DNA of 64,000 bases from Vibrio orientalis CIP 102891 = ATCC 33934 (GTDB lineage Bacteria; Pseudomonadota; Gammaproteobacteria; Enterobacterales; Vibrionaceae). Of this stretch, positions 46,423 through 55,827 are shown piece by piece (positions within the stretch are counted from its first letter, which is position 1; each line of letters starts with the position of its first letter). The stretch covers positions 558,001 to 622,000 of the forward strand of contig NZ_ACZV01000004.1 of the NCBI RefSeq assembly GCF_000176235.1, in the 5' to 3' direction. Made by a program: the position numbers and the translations under genes. The notes under the pieces are model-generated. The model did no database searches. It was not told where the DNA came from and saw only the letters and a list, made by a program, of their open reading frames with translations.

Positions 46423-48132
46423 ATGAGTAGCCCCCGCCTAAGAGTTCAGTTTGAAACCCTATTTGAACACTACAAAGGACAAGACTCCGGAGTTCAATTA
46501 GAAGAAATTACCGAAATCCTATTTTGTACCCGCCGTAATGCGCGAATCGTACTCAACAAAATGGAAGAAGAAGGGTGGCTAGAGTGGCATCCTGCTCCTG
46601 GGCGCGGCAAGCTTTCTCAACTCAACTTTAAAAGAAGCCGAGCTGACGTTAGCGAAAACCTAGCTAAACGATATTTAGAAGAAGGCAAAATAGGGCAAGC
46701 GCTAAAGGTGCTTGATCATGATAGTGCCAAACTAGCACAAGTTGTTGAAAAGTATCTTGGTATTGTCCACCAAGAAGGGCAGCAAGTGGTGCGCCTTCCA
46801 TACTATCGACCGCTTTCGAACCTAAACCCTTTTGATCAAATGCGACGTTCTGAACTGCATATCGCTCAGCAAATCTTTAGTGGTTTAACTCGTATTGATG
46901 AACAAGAGCAGTTACAACCTGATCTTGCTCATACATGGGAAATGGTCAGTGCGACACATTGGCGCTTTTACATTCGCCCGAGTGTGCGATTCCACAATGG
47001 TGATCTGCTCACCGTTGAAAACATCCTCGATTGTTTAGTCGCATTAAAGCAAAAGACGCTGTTTTCGCACATTGAACGCGTTGAGTCACCTGGTCACTTG
47101 ATCGTTGATGTTCATCTTGAACGAGCGGACTATAAATTACCTCTTTTGTTATCTGAATCATGCGCAAAAATCACGCTGCCGATAGAAAGCAGAGCAGATA
47201 ACTTTGATGAATTTCCAATAGGCACTGGCCCTTATCGTATTGTGCAAAACGATCAAAAACGATTGGTTTTACAAGCGTTTGATGGCTATTTTGGTTTTAG
47301 ACCATTGTTGGATCGAGTCGAAGTTTGGGTGATTGATGAATCGCACTCATCGATGGTTTTTCCGAGTCTCGCTAATCCTGTTCGACCAGAGACGGCTGAG
47401 TTTTCTGATGAAGTTGAATTGGACCCGGGTTGTACGTTGTTGATGCTCAACCGTAAGGATGGTTTGGCTGCTACTAACGATTGGGCAAACTATTTTAGCC
47501 AAAAACTGACTACACTGAATCTGTTCCAGCAACTCCCACAAGACAAATTGGCTGAGCTCGGTGTCTTGCCCGCCCATGGTTTAAAGCCGGGTTGGTATCA
47601 CCATACAAAACAAGGTTACACGTCTCCGCCGTCATATCGCACTGTCACTATTGCCTACCATGGACAACACCCAATGTTCCCAACACTGGTTAAATGTATA
47701 GAGTCATTGCTCAAGCAAGATGGGTTAGGCGTTAACCTGGTTACCTACGATCAAACTGTGGAAGACACGTCTTCTATCGATATATGGTTAAAGCCAATGG
47801 GTATATCAACCAACCGTGATGATGCATTAGCAGGGTGGCTACTTAACTACAGTGATATTGCCGCTCTTAGTAAAGAAGAAGACTTTGATTATTGGGCTCA
47901 GCTTGTAAGAGATTGGCAAGCGACGCCGAACTCAGCGTTTCCTTCAAAAGCACTGGGTAAGTCGTTAGCTGAAAAAATGCAGCTGATACCGATGTTTCAC
48001 TGTTGGTTAGGGGTCAGTAAAGATCAATGTGGCTCATTACAAAACGCAAAATGCAACGCATTGGGTTGGTTTGATTTTAGTAAGGTGTGGGTCAAGCCTC
48101 AGCTTCTGACAGACGGCGATGGGACAGAGTAG
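46423..48132 (+). CDS. sgrR: SgrR-type transcriptional regulator
   Basis: This 569-residue regulator has an N-terminal SgrR winged-helix domain (LRVQFETLFEHYKG through GWLEWHPAPGRGKLSQL) and a C-terminal solute-binding domain of family 5 (PYYRPLSNLNPFDQMRRSELHIAQQIFSGL; the FPIGTGPYRIV block). In E. coli SgrR activates the small RNA SgrS under glucose-phosphate stress. No SgrS gene was recognised in this window. There is no ribosome site; a strong hairpin ends three bases before the ATG. The stop overlaps the next start (TAGTG). Confidence 0.9.
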   Translation: MSSPRLRVQFETLFEHYKGQDSGVQLEEITEILFCTRRNARIVLNKMEEEGWLEWHPAPGRGKLSQLNFKRSRADVSENLAKRYLEEGKIGQALKVLDHDSAKLAQVVEKYLGIVHQEGQQVVRLPYYRPLSNLNPFDQMRRSELHIAQQIFSGLTRIDEQEQLQPDLAHTWEMVSATHWRFYIRPSVRFHNGDLLTVENILDCLVALKQKTLFSHIERVESPGHLIVDVHLERADYKLPLLLSESCAKITLPIESRADNFDEFPIGTGPYRIVQNDQKRLVLQAFDGYFGFRPLLDRVEVWVIDESHSSMVFPSLANPVRPETAEFSDEVELDPGCTLLMLNRKDGLAATNDWANYFSQKLTTLNLFQQLPQDKLAELGVLPAHGLKPGWYHHTKQGYTSPPSYRTVTIAYHGQHPMFPTLVKCIESLLKQDGLGVNLVTYDQTVEDTSSIDIWLKPMGISTNRDDALAGWLLNYSDIAALSKEEDFDYWAQLVRDWQATPNSAFPSKALGKSLAEKMQLIPMFHCWLGVSKDQCGSLQNAKCNALGWFDFSKVWVKPQLLTDGDGTE

Positions 48133-48383
48133 TGGCGAAACCCAATAAGAAACAGCCAAGTAAAACGGTCAATATCTATTGCGCTAAGTGTAAAGCGCAG
48201 CTATTTAAGTACCGTAAAGGAGGCAAGGGCGCTCTGGTTAAGTGTTTTAAAGAGCGTATTGTCGAAGATTTCACGAAAACGCCCTGTTTTTGCCCCGAGT
48301 GTGGCGGTGAATTTGCTCGCGACACGCTAGTTCGGGGAACGCCTGCTTACAAGATAATCGGTGGAAAAGTGACCATGAAATAG
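48132..48383 (+). CDS. Small zinc-ribbon protein (GTG start)
   Basis: This 83-residue basic protein from GTG 48132 overlaps the sgrR stop by one base, so it is read in coupling with sgrR. Two CxxC pairs (YCAKCKAQLF and CFCPECGGEFAR) make a zinc ribbon. Lysine-rich N-terminus. Family not identified; it may bind nucleic acid (inference). Confidence 0.78.
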   Translation: MAKPNKKQPSKTVNIYCAKCKAQLFKYRKGGKGALVKCFKERIVEDFTKTPCFCPECGGEFARDTLVRGTPAYKIIGGKVTMK

Positions 48384-48585
48384 TGGCATTCTAGAATATT
48401 ATTTTGGCAAACCTGCTGATTAAAAAGGATACAGAAAGTGTAAATAACAGAGCACTCAAGGTTAATTTTGATCTGAATCGATAAAATACGTAAAAACCGT
48501 GTTAAGAGCTATCAATGTTATTTAAAGCTGTTAGAATATCCGCAGTTAATCTTCGGTTTTTCCAAATATATCTCAGAGGTACACA

Positions 48586-48663
48586 ATGGAACTAGGTCTG
48601 ATCATCACTTTTATCGTTGCAGCAGCTGTTATGGTAAAAAAAGAGATGGCTAGCGCTAAGTAA
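48586..48663 (+). CDS. Candidate 25-residue membrane miniprotein
   Basis: ATG 48586 is preceded by AGAGG at a six-base spacing. The 25-residue product, MELGLIITFIVAAAVMVKKE ending MASAK, is a single helix (about residues 3-17) with a positive tail, a typical small inner-membrane protein. It lies in an otherwise empty 440-base gap and is followed by a terminator at 48715-48740. No known family was recognised. Confidence 0.6.
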   Translation: MELGLIITFIVAAAVMVKKEMASAK

Positions 48664-48714
48664 TTCTCACATTTGCTCCATTTTTTATATTCTTTTTAGC
48701 AAATGTTAATGATT

Positions 48715-48740
48715 AAAGCTCCTTAAATGGGAGCTTTTTT
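48715..48740 (+). terminator. Rho-independent terminator
   Basis: AAAGCTCC and GGAGCTTT with loop TTAAATG, and a six-T run. Confidence 0.82.
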
Positions 48741-48783
48741 GTTTTTAATAGCCTAATAATCAACTCGTTATGCCGATAAAAGT

Positions 48784-48810
48784 AAAAAAGCCAGCATTGA
48801 GCTGGCTTTT
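48784..48810 (-). terminator. Terminator after hutA
   Basis: AAAAGCCAGC and GCTGGCTTTT around loop ATTGA, just beyond the hutA stop on the minus strand. Confidence 0.85.
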
Positions 48811-48826
48811 GGACTTATTGCTATAA

Positions 48827-51013
48827 TTAGAATTGGTAATCTAAGCTTACACCCCAGTTACGGCCCGGTTCAGAGTAACGATCATTATATGAAGCCGCGC
48901 TAGCACTAGAATCAACCGTAAAGTTGTCATACTGCCAATACTTCTTATCGAACGCGTTAAACAGACCTGCTCGCAGTGTAAGATCTGTCATTGGTTGATA
49001 ATATGCTGTGATATCAACAACGCCATATCCCGCAGAATCTTCATAATCATAAGTTTCTGTTGGCCAATCCGTTTTGCTTGCTACCAGCTTCAATGTAGCC
49101 AATCCACCGAATTTGTGTTCAAAGTTGTCATAACCAAGGCCAATAACTGATGTTAAAGGTGCTACAGACGTCAGTTTCTCACTAGTTTTCTTGTCTTCAC
49201 CTTCAGCGTACGCAATAGAGAAGGTAGTGTATGTACCTTCAGGAGCGCTAAACATCTGATCTAGAAGTAATACATTACTAAATTCAACACCTTTGATCTC
49301 AACTTCATCTAAGTTAACTAATGTGAAGTGTTCTTTACCTGGAGTCTTCTCTGGTAGTTGTTCTGTGGAAATAAAGTCTTTGTAGTCGTTAAAGAAGCCA
49401 ACTAGCTCAAATTGAGCGAACTCATTTTTGCCACGGAAACCGATTTCGTAAGATGTACTTTTCTCTGCTTCAAGGTCTGAGTTTGGTGTAAAGTCAGAAC
49501 CTTTATCGTACTCGTAATACAGTTGCTCTACGCTAGGCGCTTTGAAGCCCTGACCAACTTGTGCAAAGGTACTTAACTGATCATTAAAGTGATAAACCGC
49601 ACCAACCTTGCCAGTCAATGCATCATCTTCATTTACCTTGTGCTCTGTCGTGAAACCATCATCTGTAGACGGGTTAGCCTCATAAGCGTCGTAACGTAGG
49701 CCTACGTTAAGCACTAGCTGTTCATCAAGAAGGAAAATGTTGTTTTGTGCAAATAGACCCCATTGATCCATTTTCGCGTCTGGAACATTTGTCGCGCCCG
49801 GAGAAGAAGTCCCATTGTCATGGAAGTAATCTACGTTGTTTAATGAGAAATCAGTATTTACGTAGTTCAAACCGTAAGTGATCTCATGAGTTGAATGACT
49901 TAAGGCAACCACTTTATCGAACTGCGCATCGAACTGGACAGTTTCATCTTCGGCGTAACGTGTTCGTGTACGCTCGCCGCTGTAACCGATCATGCCGAGA
50001 TGGTCAGTGACTAAAGCATAGTTCTCGTTAGTGCTTTCGGTCGTTTGGAAATTTAGATTGAGCGCCATGGTATCGAAAGCGACGTTATTGCTATGCAGCT
50101 CGTAACTGATGCCGATTTTTTCACGTAAAGTTTCATCATCAGACGTTGAGTTGTCATACGTAACAATGTCGCCAAACATAGGGTGGCTAGAAGTGTAATT
50201 ACCACTGAGCTTATTTTCTTCAAAGTTTTGATTGTTGCGTTCGTACGTCAAGCCGATACGGTTTTGTTCGTTCAACTGATAGTAGACCTTTGCAAGGATA
50301 TTGCTCATGTCTTTATCAGCAGGGTTTGAAATTCCGCGATCTTCGCCTTCTACATCAGCGCCATCACCATAGGTTTCTGTTTCATGACCTTGCGCATAGG
50401 TACCGATAAGAATGGTTTCAAGATCACCGCGACGCATAGCCCAGGTTAACGTATTTTTGAACTGTTCATCGCTTGAAGAGTAAGATGACTTAATCCCAAA
50501 GCGAGACTCATCTCCGTCAGTTACAAGGAAGTCTTCAGGATCTTTAGTTTTAAGAACAACTACGCCGCCCAAAGCATTTGAACCGTAAAGGGTCGATGAA
50601 GCGCCTTTATTAATTTCAATCGCTTGAAGGGTATCCACTTCAATTGTGTTCGGGTAGATTGCCTGAGTGCCGCCGCCTGAATTGTATGGGGTAACTTGTT
50701 GAACACCATCCACAACAACTTTAACTCGGTCACCATCCATACCACGGATATTGAAGCCTGAAATACCGAAGCGACCAGAAGTCGTCGCATCAACGCCAGG
50801 AGTGTTAAGAAGAACATCTTTTAAATCGCTTGAAAGAGAGTTGTCGATATCCTCTGAAGAAAATGAGTCAATAGATGCAGCTACGTCTTCTTTGCTTTGC
50901 TCGGTACGTGTTGCAGAGACCACAACTTCGTCAAATAGGGCATATTCTTCGGCGGAGGCAGTTGACGTCAGCGCTAAAACGATTGAAGCTGACAGTAGAG
51001 ATTTCTTATACAT
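48827..51013 (-). CDS. hutA: TonB-dependent haem/haemoglobin receptor HutA
   Basis: This 728-residue outer-membrane receptor for haem has a signal peptide of about 21 residues (ending ASA) and then a TonB box in DEVVVSATRTEQSKEDVAAS. The plug contains DVLLNTPGVDATTSGRFGISGFNIRGMDGDRVKVVVDGV and NKGASSTLYGSNALGGVVVLKTKD. The barrel carries the haem-receptor signature FAQVGQGFKAPSVEQLYYEY and ends in YQF. HutA of Vibrio is the closest pattern I recognise. A Fur box about 65-80 bases upstream suggests iron repression. Confidence 0.92.
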   Translation of the reverse strand: MYKKSLLSASIVLALTSTASAEEYALFDEVVVSATRTEQSKEDVAASIDSFSSEDIDNSLSSDLKDVLLNTPGVDATTSGRFGISGFNIRGMDGDRVKVVVDGVQQVTPYNSGGGTQAIYPNTIEVDTLQAIEINKGASSTLYGSNALGGVVVLKTKDPEDFLVTDGDESRFGIKSSYSSSDEQFKNTLTWAMRRGDLETILIGTYAQGHETETYGDGADVEGEDRGISNPADKDMSNILAKVYYQLNEQNRIGLTYERNNQNFEENKLSGNYTSSHPMFGDIVTYDNSTSDDETLREKIGISYELHSNNVAFDTMALNLNFQTTESTNENYALVTDHLGMIGYSGERTRTRYAEDETVQFDAQFDKVVALSHSTHEITYGLNYVNTDFSLNNVDYFHDNGTSSPGATNVPDAKMDQWGLFAQNNIFLLDEQLVLNVGLRYDAYEANPSTDDGFTTEHKVNEDDALTGKVGAVYHFNDQLSTFAQVGQGFKAPSVEQLYYEYDKGSDFTPNSDLEAEKSTSYEIGFRGKNEFAQFELVGFFNDYKDFISTEQLPEKTPGKEHFTLVNLDEVEIKGVEFSNVLLLDQMFSAPEGTYTTFSIAYAEGEDKKTSEKLTSVAPLTSVIGLGYDNFEHKFGGLATLKLVASKTDWPTETYDYEDSAGYGVVDITAYYQPMTDLTLRAGLFNAFDKKYWQYDNFTVDSSASAASYNDRYSEPGRNWGVSLDYQF

Positions 51014-51076
51014 TATGTTTATTACCTTTTATCCATATAGGTTTTCGTTGAACGGGGAAATTCTATTGGATCTAAA

Positions 51077-51091
51077 TGATAATTACTATTG
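51077..51091 (-). promoter_or_regulatory. Fur box upstream of hutA
   Basis: TGATAAT-T-ACTATTG fits the 7-1-7 Fur pattern TGATAAT-N-ATTATCA with three mismatches in the right half. Its distance from the hutA start (63-77 bases) suits repression of hutA. Confidence 0.65.
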
Positions 51092-51213
51092 TTTGCATTG
51101 GCGTTTTTGTTGGTTTTCGTACGCCATGTTTGTCGAAATTAAGATAAATTCCTTAAATTACAGTGGGATAATCATTTATTTAACATTTGTAAAGGTTCAA
51201 TTAAGACCTGTGT

Positions 51214-51233
51214 TGCGTGATGTGTGTCACGCT
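51214..51233 (+). promoter_or_regulatory. CRP site upstream of the LysR gene
   Basis: GCGTGA-TGTGTG-TCACGC is a perfect inverted repeat with the CRP core GTGA-N6-TCAC, 33-52 bases before the LysR start. Confidence 0.7.
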
Positions 51234-51265
51234 ATTCGCAGTGGTTATAGATAAGGAAAGCAGTT

Positions 51266-52162
51266 GTGCAGAGCCCAATAACATTAGAAGCGCTTCATAT
51301 ATTAGATGCGATAGAAAGGCGAGGAAGCTTCGCAGCAGCAGCAAATGAACTTGACCGAGCGCCTTCATCGTTGAGCTATCAAATTCAAAAGCTCGAACAA
51401 GACCTCGATATCATGATATTTGACCGCTCCGGACATAAAGCGAACTTTACAGAAGCAGGGCGCCTTATCCTTGAGCGAGGAAGAGATATCCTTGCTGCGA
51501 CAGAGAAATTGGTCAACGATGCCAGTGTGCTAGCCAATGGTTGGGAGCTTGATATTACGCTCGCATTTGATGGCATTATTCCGGTTAAAAACTTTTTCAG
51601 TTTAGTCGCGGAGCTCGGCAATGTGAGCTCGACACGCATCAAGCTGCAGGAAGAGATTCTCGCCGGTTGTTGGGAGTCATTGAATAATGGCCGAGCTGAC
51701 TTACTTGTCGCGCCAAGGATTGATACGTTGCCCCAAGATGTGAAAGCGGAAACCATTGGCACAATGGAAATGATTTGGGTCGCGGCGGCTGATCACTATG
51801 TGCATAAGCGTGTCGGTGAATTTGATGAAGAGGCGCGTGAAAAGTATCGAATCATTGCCATCGCAGACACGGCAAGGGAGCAACCTGCCTTGACGGTTAA
51901 CATTACCCAGCGCCAACCTCGACTCACCGTGAGTAACTTTTCAGCCAAGGTTGATGCACTTAAACTAGGTTTAGGGATTGGTACGTTACCGAAGGAATTA
52001 GCGTTAGAGCTGATTGAAGAAGGTGTAATTAAACAGATTGAAGGAACCCAACCTCAGCCTATCGACATCATACTGGTGTGGAAACGTAATAAGATTGGCG
52101 AAGCGAAATCTTGGTGTATTCAATACTTGATGAAGCACTGGAAGAAGCAATCAAAAGTATAA
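51266..52162 (+). CDS. LysR family regulator (GTG start)
   Basis: This 298-residue regulator starts at GTG 51266, with AAGGA eight bases upstream. The winged HTH reads ALHILDAIERRGSFAAAANELDRAPSSLSYQIQKLEQDLDIMIF. The C-terminal effector domain is complete. It is divergent from hutA. Its control target and ligand are unknown. Both a Fur box and a CRP site lie in the 252-base interval, so iron and carbon status may both matter. Confidence 0.88.
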   Translation: MQSPITLEALHILDAIERRGSFAAAANELDRAPSSLSYQIQKLEQDLDIMIFDRSGHKANFTEAGRLILERGRDILAATEKLVNDASVLANGWELDITLAFDGIIPVKNFFSLVAELGNVSSTRIKLQEEILAGCWESLNNGRADLLVAPRIDTLPQDVKAETIGTMEMIWVAAADHYVHKRVGEFDEEAREKYRIIAIADTAREQPALTVNITQRQPRLTVSNFSAKVDALKLGLGIGTLPKELALELIEEGVIKQIEGTQPQPIDIILVWKRNKIGEAKSWCIQYLMKHWKKQSKV

Positions 52163-52167
52163 GCAAT

Positions 52168-52192
52168 AAGGGGAGCTCAATGGCTCCCCTTA
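52168..52192. terminator. Bidirectional hairpin between convergent genes
   Basis: TAAGGGGAGC and GCTCCCCTTA with loop TCAAT. The T-run is weak on either side. Confidence 0.75.
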
Positions 52193-52194
52193 AT

Positions 52195-54879
52195 CTATTC
52201 CGTTAAGCAAAGGCGCATATCTGCAACGCCATCTTCAAACTGAACATCTAACTCGAACCCGAGCTTTTGAGCCAACATTAACATGCCTCGGTTGGTTGGC
52301 ATCGTCATCCCAGACATTTGTAAGGTACCTTTGTGACGACAGTATTGAATTATCTTATTCATCAGCACCTTACCTAAGCCGTTACCCTTAAGATCAGAAC
52401 GGATCAAAATAGCAAATTCTGCATCAGTGTTTTCAGGGTTGATCAAAGCACGCGACACGCCAATGATTGGCGAGCCAGGACGAGATTGACTAACCGCGAC
52501 AAAGGCCATTTCTCTGTCATAATCAATCTGAGTCAAGTTGGCTAAGGCTTCATGATTAAATTCGCCGACATCACTAAAGAATCGCTTGTAGAGATCCTCT
52601 TTCGAGACATTATTAATAAAGTCAGCATGATGTGGCTCATCTTCCGGTAGGATAGGACGCAGCAACACTTGCTCACCATCTTTTAGGTCGATAATTTCTT
52701 CATACTCAACGGGATAAGGGCGAATCGCCAATCTTTGTTGTGCATCACCTTCATATCGTTTCAAGACTAAATCAGCATCGATAATGGTGAAGTTGGAACC
52801 ATTAGCGAGTACTGGATGGATATCCAGCTCATGTACTTGAGGGCAATCTACCACCATCTGAGAGATCCGAACCAGTAATTCAGAAAGCCCGTGAATGTCC
52901 ATTGGCTCTGGCAGTTTCTGTGGACGAATCTTGCCATTTTTTATTGCTCTAACGATAAGATAACGGGCCAGAGCCATATTAAGCGGAGGCAATGCGGAAG
53001 CCGCGTCTAGAGATTCATCCCATTCAGAGCCGCCTTGACCCAGTAAGATTACCGGACCAAAGGTATCGTCATGTTTAACTTTGATGCGAATTTCTTCACC
53101 ACCTGCAAGCTTAGCCATCCCTTGAACCAATAGCCCATGTATATGAGCAGAAGGATAGGAGAGCTTGGTACGATCTAAGATTGCATCAGAGGCGTTGGCG
53201 ACTTCAGTACTGTTTCGCAAGTTAAGCATCACGCCCTGAACATCAGATTTGTGGGCGATATCAGGAGAACGAAGCTTTACCGCGACTGGATAGCCAATTT
53301 GCTCGGCAACATGAACGGCTTCGCTCGAATCTGATGCAATCCAAGTAGGCAAAACTTCGAAATTGAAGCAGCGCAAAAATGGACCAATTTGATGAGTATC
53401 TAGTGATACTGTGTTTTTATCCAGTAGCTTTTCTTCTATCCAATTATTCGCCTCTTTCAACTCGGCAATGTGTACTGGTTCTGCAGTAGTCGGCGTCTCC
53501 ATCAGTTGCTTTTGGTTACGTCTGTACTCGACAAGGTGCATGAATGCGACGACCGCACTTTCTGGCGTGCGGTAAGTGGGAATCCCTGCTTGAGTGAAAA
53601 TATCTCGGGCAGGTTTAGCGGTGAGTTCGCCAGACCAGTTGGTGAGAAAATTGAAGCGCTTGTGGCGTGGATGCGCTTTAATCGCATCAACAACCGCTTT
53701 GGCTGTTAACTCTGAATGCGCGACGGCAGAAGGGCTATGCATAATCAAAATTGCATCAGCACAATCGGTATCCATCAGCGCGTTGAGTGTATTTACGTAA
53801 CGGGACTGATCGGCATCACCGACCATATCAATAGGGTTGTTGTAACTCCAACTAGTGGGTAGAAGCGTCGTGAGCTTATCCAAGGTTTCATCAGAGAGCT
53901 GTGCTAATTTACCGCCACGTTCAAGTAGTGTGTCGACAGCCATAATTGCAGGGCCACCACCGTTGGTAATGATGGCAAGTTTTTCACCACGAAGAGGCAC
54001 CGAATGTGTCAGCGTTTCTACCGCTGCAAATAGCTCATGGGAGTTATTTACGCGTAGCATACCGGTTCGGCGAATAGCGGAGTCGTAGATAATATCGAGT
54101 GTATCATCGCCACCCGTATGTGCTTTCGCAGCAAGGCGACCCGCGGACGTTCTACCACCTTTTAGAACCAATATACGACGGTTACGTGAGGCAGCACGAG
54201 CAGCAGACATAAAACGTCGCGCATCTTTGATCGTATCGACATACAGCAAAATTGCCTCGGTGTGCGTGTCAGTACTTAAATGATCAAGTAGATCAGAAAA
54301 GTCGATATCGAGAGCATTACCCAAGGAGATAAACGCAGAAAAGCCGATGTTTTTGTCATTTGCCCAATCGAGAATGGTTGTACACATCGCAGCAGATTGA
54401 GAAATAAAGGCGATCTTACCTTTTTCAGCCGTCACAGGAGAGAACGAGGCATTGAAATTTACCCAAGGTAATACGAGCCCTAAACTGTTGGGGCCAAGTA
54501 TCCGCATACCACTTTGTTTTGCAATTTGAAGACAGGCTGACTGGATACTTTCGCCATCATCATTGGATAAATGCATATCGGCAGAGAGGACAATAACCGA
54601 TTTTACCTGTTTGTCAGCGAGCTGCTGAAATAGCGCTTGGTTGTATTTTGCGTGTGTGCATAAGATGGCGACATCAGGAATGATTGGCAGTTGTTCAACC
54701 GATGGGTAGGCGAGCACACCACAGACCGATGAGTATTTTGGGGTGACGGGCATGATCGCTCCTTCGAATCCACCATGCAGCAAATTCTTCATGACGATAT
54801 TGCCGGCTCGCATCGGTTTGGTCGATGCACCAATAACAGCGACAGAACGAGGTTTAAAGAGTTGGTTCAAGTTGCTCAT
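52195..54879 (-). CDS. patZ: Protein lysine acetyltransferase PatZ (acyl-CoA synthetase-like + GNAT)
   Basis: This 894-residue protein comprises an N-terminal NDP-forming acyl-CoA synthetase-like half (SNLNQLFKPRSVAVIGAS, LGPNSLGLVLPWVNFNASF), an ATP-grasp segment (about 490-700), and a C-terminal GNAT acetyltransferase (LRPILPEDEPHHADF, SDLKGNGLGKVLMNKII). It matches E. coli PatZ/YfiQ and Salmonella Pat, which acetylate and inactivate acetyl-CoA synthetase and other enzymes. The start at ATG 54879 (GGGAG seven bases upstream) is preferred over 54906. Monocistronic. Confidence 0.92.
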   Translation of the reverse strand: MSNLNQLFKPRSVAVIGASTKPMRAGNIVMKNLLHGGFEGAIMPVTPKYSSVCGVLAYPSVEQLPIIPDVAILCTHAKYNQALFQQLADKQVKSVIVLSADMHLSNDDGESIQSACLQIAKQSGMRILGPNSLGLVLPWVNFNASFSPVTAEKGKIAFISQSAAMCTTILDWANDKNIGFSAFISLGNALDIDFSDLLDHLSTDTHTEAILLYVDTIKDARRFMSAARAASRNRRILVLKGGRTSAGRLAAKAHTGGDDTLDIIYDSAIRRTGMLRVNNSHELFAAVETLTHSVPLRGEKLAIITNGGGPAIMAVDTLLERGGKLAQLSDETLDKLTTLLPTSWSYNNPIDMVGDADQSRYVNTLNALMDTDCADAILIMHSPSAVAHSELTAKAVVDAIKAHPRHKRFNFLTNWSGELTAKPARDIFTQAGIPTYRTPESAVVAFMHLVEYRRNQKQLMETPTTAEPVHIAELKEANNWIEEKLLDKNTVSLDTHQIGPFLRCFNFEVLPTWIASDSSEAVHVAEQIGYPVAVKLRSPDIAHKSDVQGVMLNLRNSTEVANASDAILDRTKLSYPSAHIHGLLVQGMAKLAGGEEIRIKVKHDDTFGPVILLGQGGSEWDESLDAASALPPLNMALARYLIVRAIKNGKIRPQKLPEPMDIHGLSELLVRISQMVVDCPQVHELDIHPVLANGSNFTIIDADLVLKRYEGDAQQRLAIRPYPVEYEEIIDLKDGEQVLLRPILPEDEPHHADFINNVSKEDLYKRFFSDVGEFNHEALANLTQIDYDREMAFVAVSQSRPGSPIIGVSRALINPENTDAEFAILIRSDLKGNGLGKVLMNKIIQYCRHKGTLQMSGMTMPTNRGMLMLAQKLGFELDVQFEDGVADMRLCLTE

Positions 54880-55095
54880 CTCATGCTCCCAATACAGCGA
54901 CAACACTCATCCTAGCGAACCTAATGGTTAAATACTCATAGATTTTGGTGTTGTTTTAATCAGATCACTCGGGCGCTGGTTAAGTTTGTGCCATCCGTCA
55001 CAGAGTATTGATATATAATTAGAATGTTGGGTTGATTCTCTTCCTTTCTAACGGCATGATTTACAGTAATTTCTAGTTAAGGCATTTAAAATTTC

Positions 55096-55665
55096 ATGAA
55101 AAAAATTGCGATTGTTGGCTTATCAGTGGTGCTTTCTGCATGTGTGTCGAGTGACTATGTCACCGATGTAAGCTCAGAAAGCTATCGTGAGGATTACAAA
55201 ACAGCTAAGGTTGAACAACCAGTTGTATCACAACAGGGAATGACCAACGGCATTTCAGAAGACAACGTTGCTGTTGTTAATGTGTCTAAAACTCCAGAAA
55301 AACAGGCAGTAACGACGCAGGCTAAAGCGAAACCAGCTGTCGCGATTATTCCCCCTACCGCTAAACAGCAAGCGATGAACCCTCGTTACGGTTTTACTAT
55401 CCAAGTGGTTGCTGTTGGTTCTCAAACTAAGGTTGACCAGTTTGCTCGTAAACTGCCACGCGACAATCAACCTATCTGGGAAAACTACAAAGTAGTGAAC
55501 GGCACTAAATGGTACTCAGTGCTTTACGGTGACTACGCAACTCGCACTGATGCGAAAAAAGCGATCGGCGAACTTCCATCTGAATTCCAGTCATTGAAAC
55601 CGTTTGTGAAGAGCATTGATGCAATCAAGAACTCTCAATACCCAACTTTGAACAAGTTGAATTAA
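55096..55665 (+). CDS. SPOR-domain lipoprotein
   Basis: This 189-residue lipoprotein has a signal and lipobox VVLSAC (Cys17). A low-complexity, alanine/lysine-rich linker (about 60-95) leads to a C-terminal SPOR domain (about 97-175; YGFTIQVVAVGSQTKVDQFARKLP, TKWYSVLYGDYATRTDAKKAIGELP). SPOR domains bind denuded peptidoglycan at the division site. It is probably an outer-membrane-attached cell-division or envelope protein. Upstream of ddl, but with its own terminator. Confidence 0.88.
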   Translation: MKKIAIVGLSVVLSACVSSDYVTDVSSESYREDYKTAKVEQPVVSQQGMTNGISEDNVAVVNVSKTPEKQAVTTQAKAKPAVAIIPPTAKQQAMNPRYGFTIQVVAVGSQTKVDQFARKLPRDNQPIWENYKVVNGTKWYSVLYGDYATRTDAKKAIGELPSEFQSLKPFVKSIDAIKNSQYPTLNKLN

Positions 55666-55680
55666 TACCATTTTTATAAG

Positions 55681-55703
55681 AAGGGGCTATCGCCCCTTTT
55701 TTT
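55681..55703 (+). terminator. Rho-independent terminator
   Basis: AAGGGGC and GCCCCTT with loop TATC, followed by a T-run. Confidence 0.88.
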
Positions 55704-55827
55704 ACGCCTAAATTGTAAGCACTCAGAAGCCAAATTGAGAAATTCTTTGTGAAAACCGTGTAACTGTATGCGCTTTTGATTATCATGTTTTTCTAATCCC
55801 TCTGTTGTGTCACGGAAAGATCGATTA

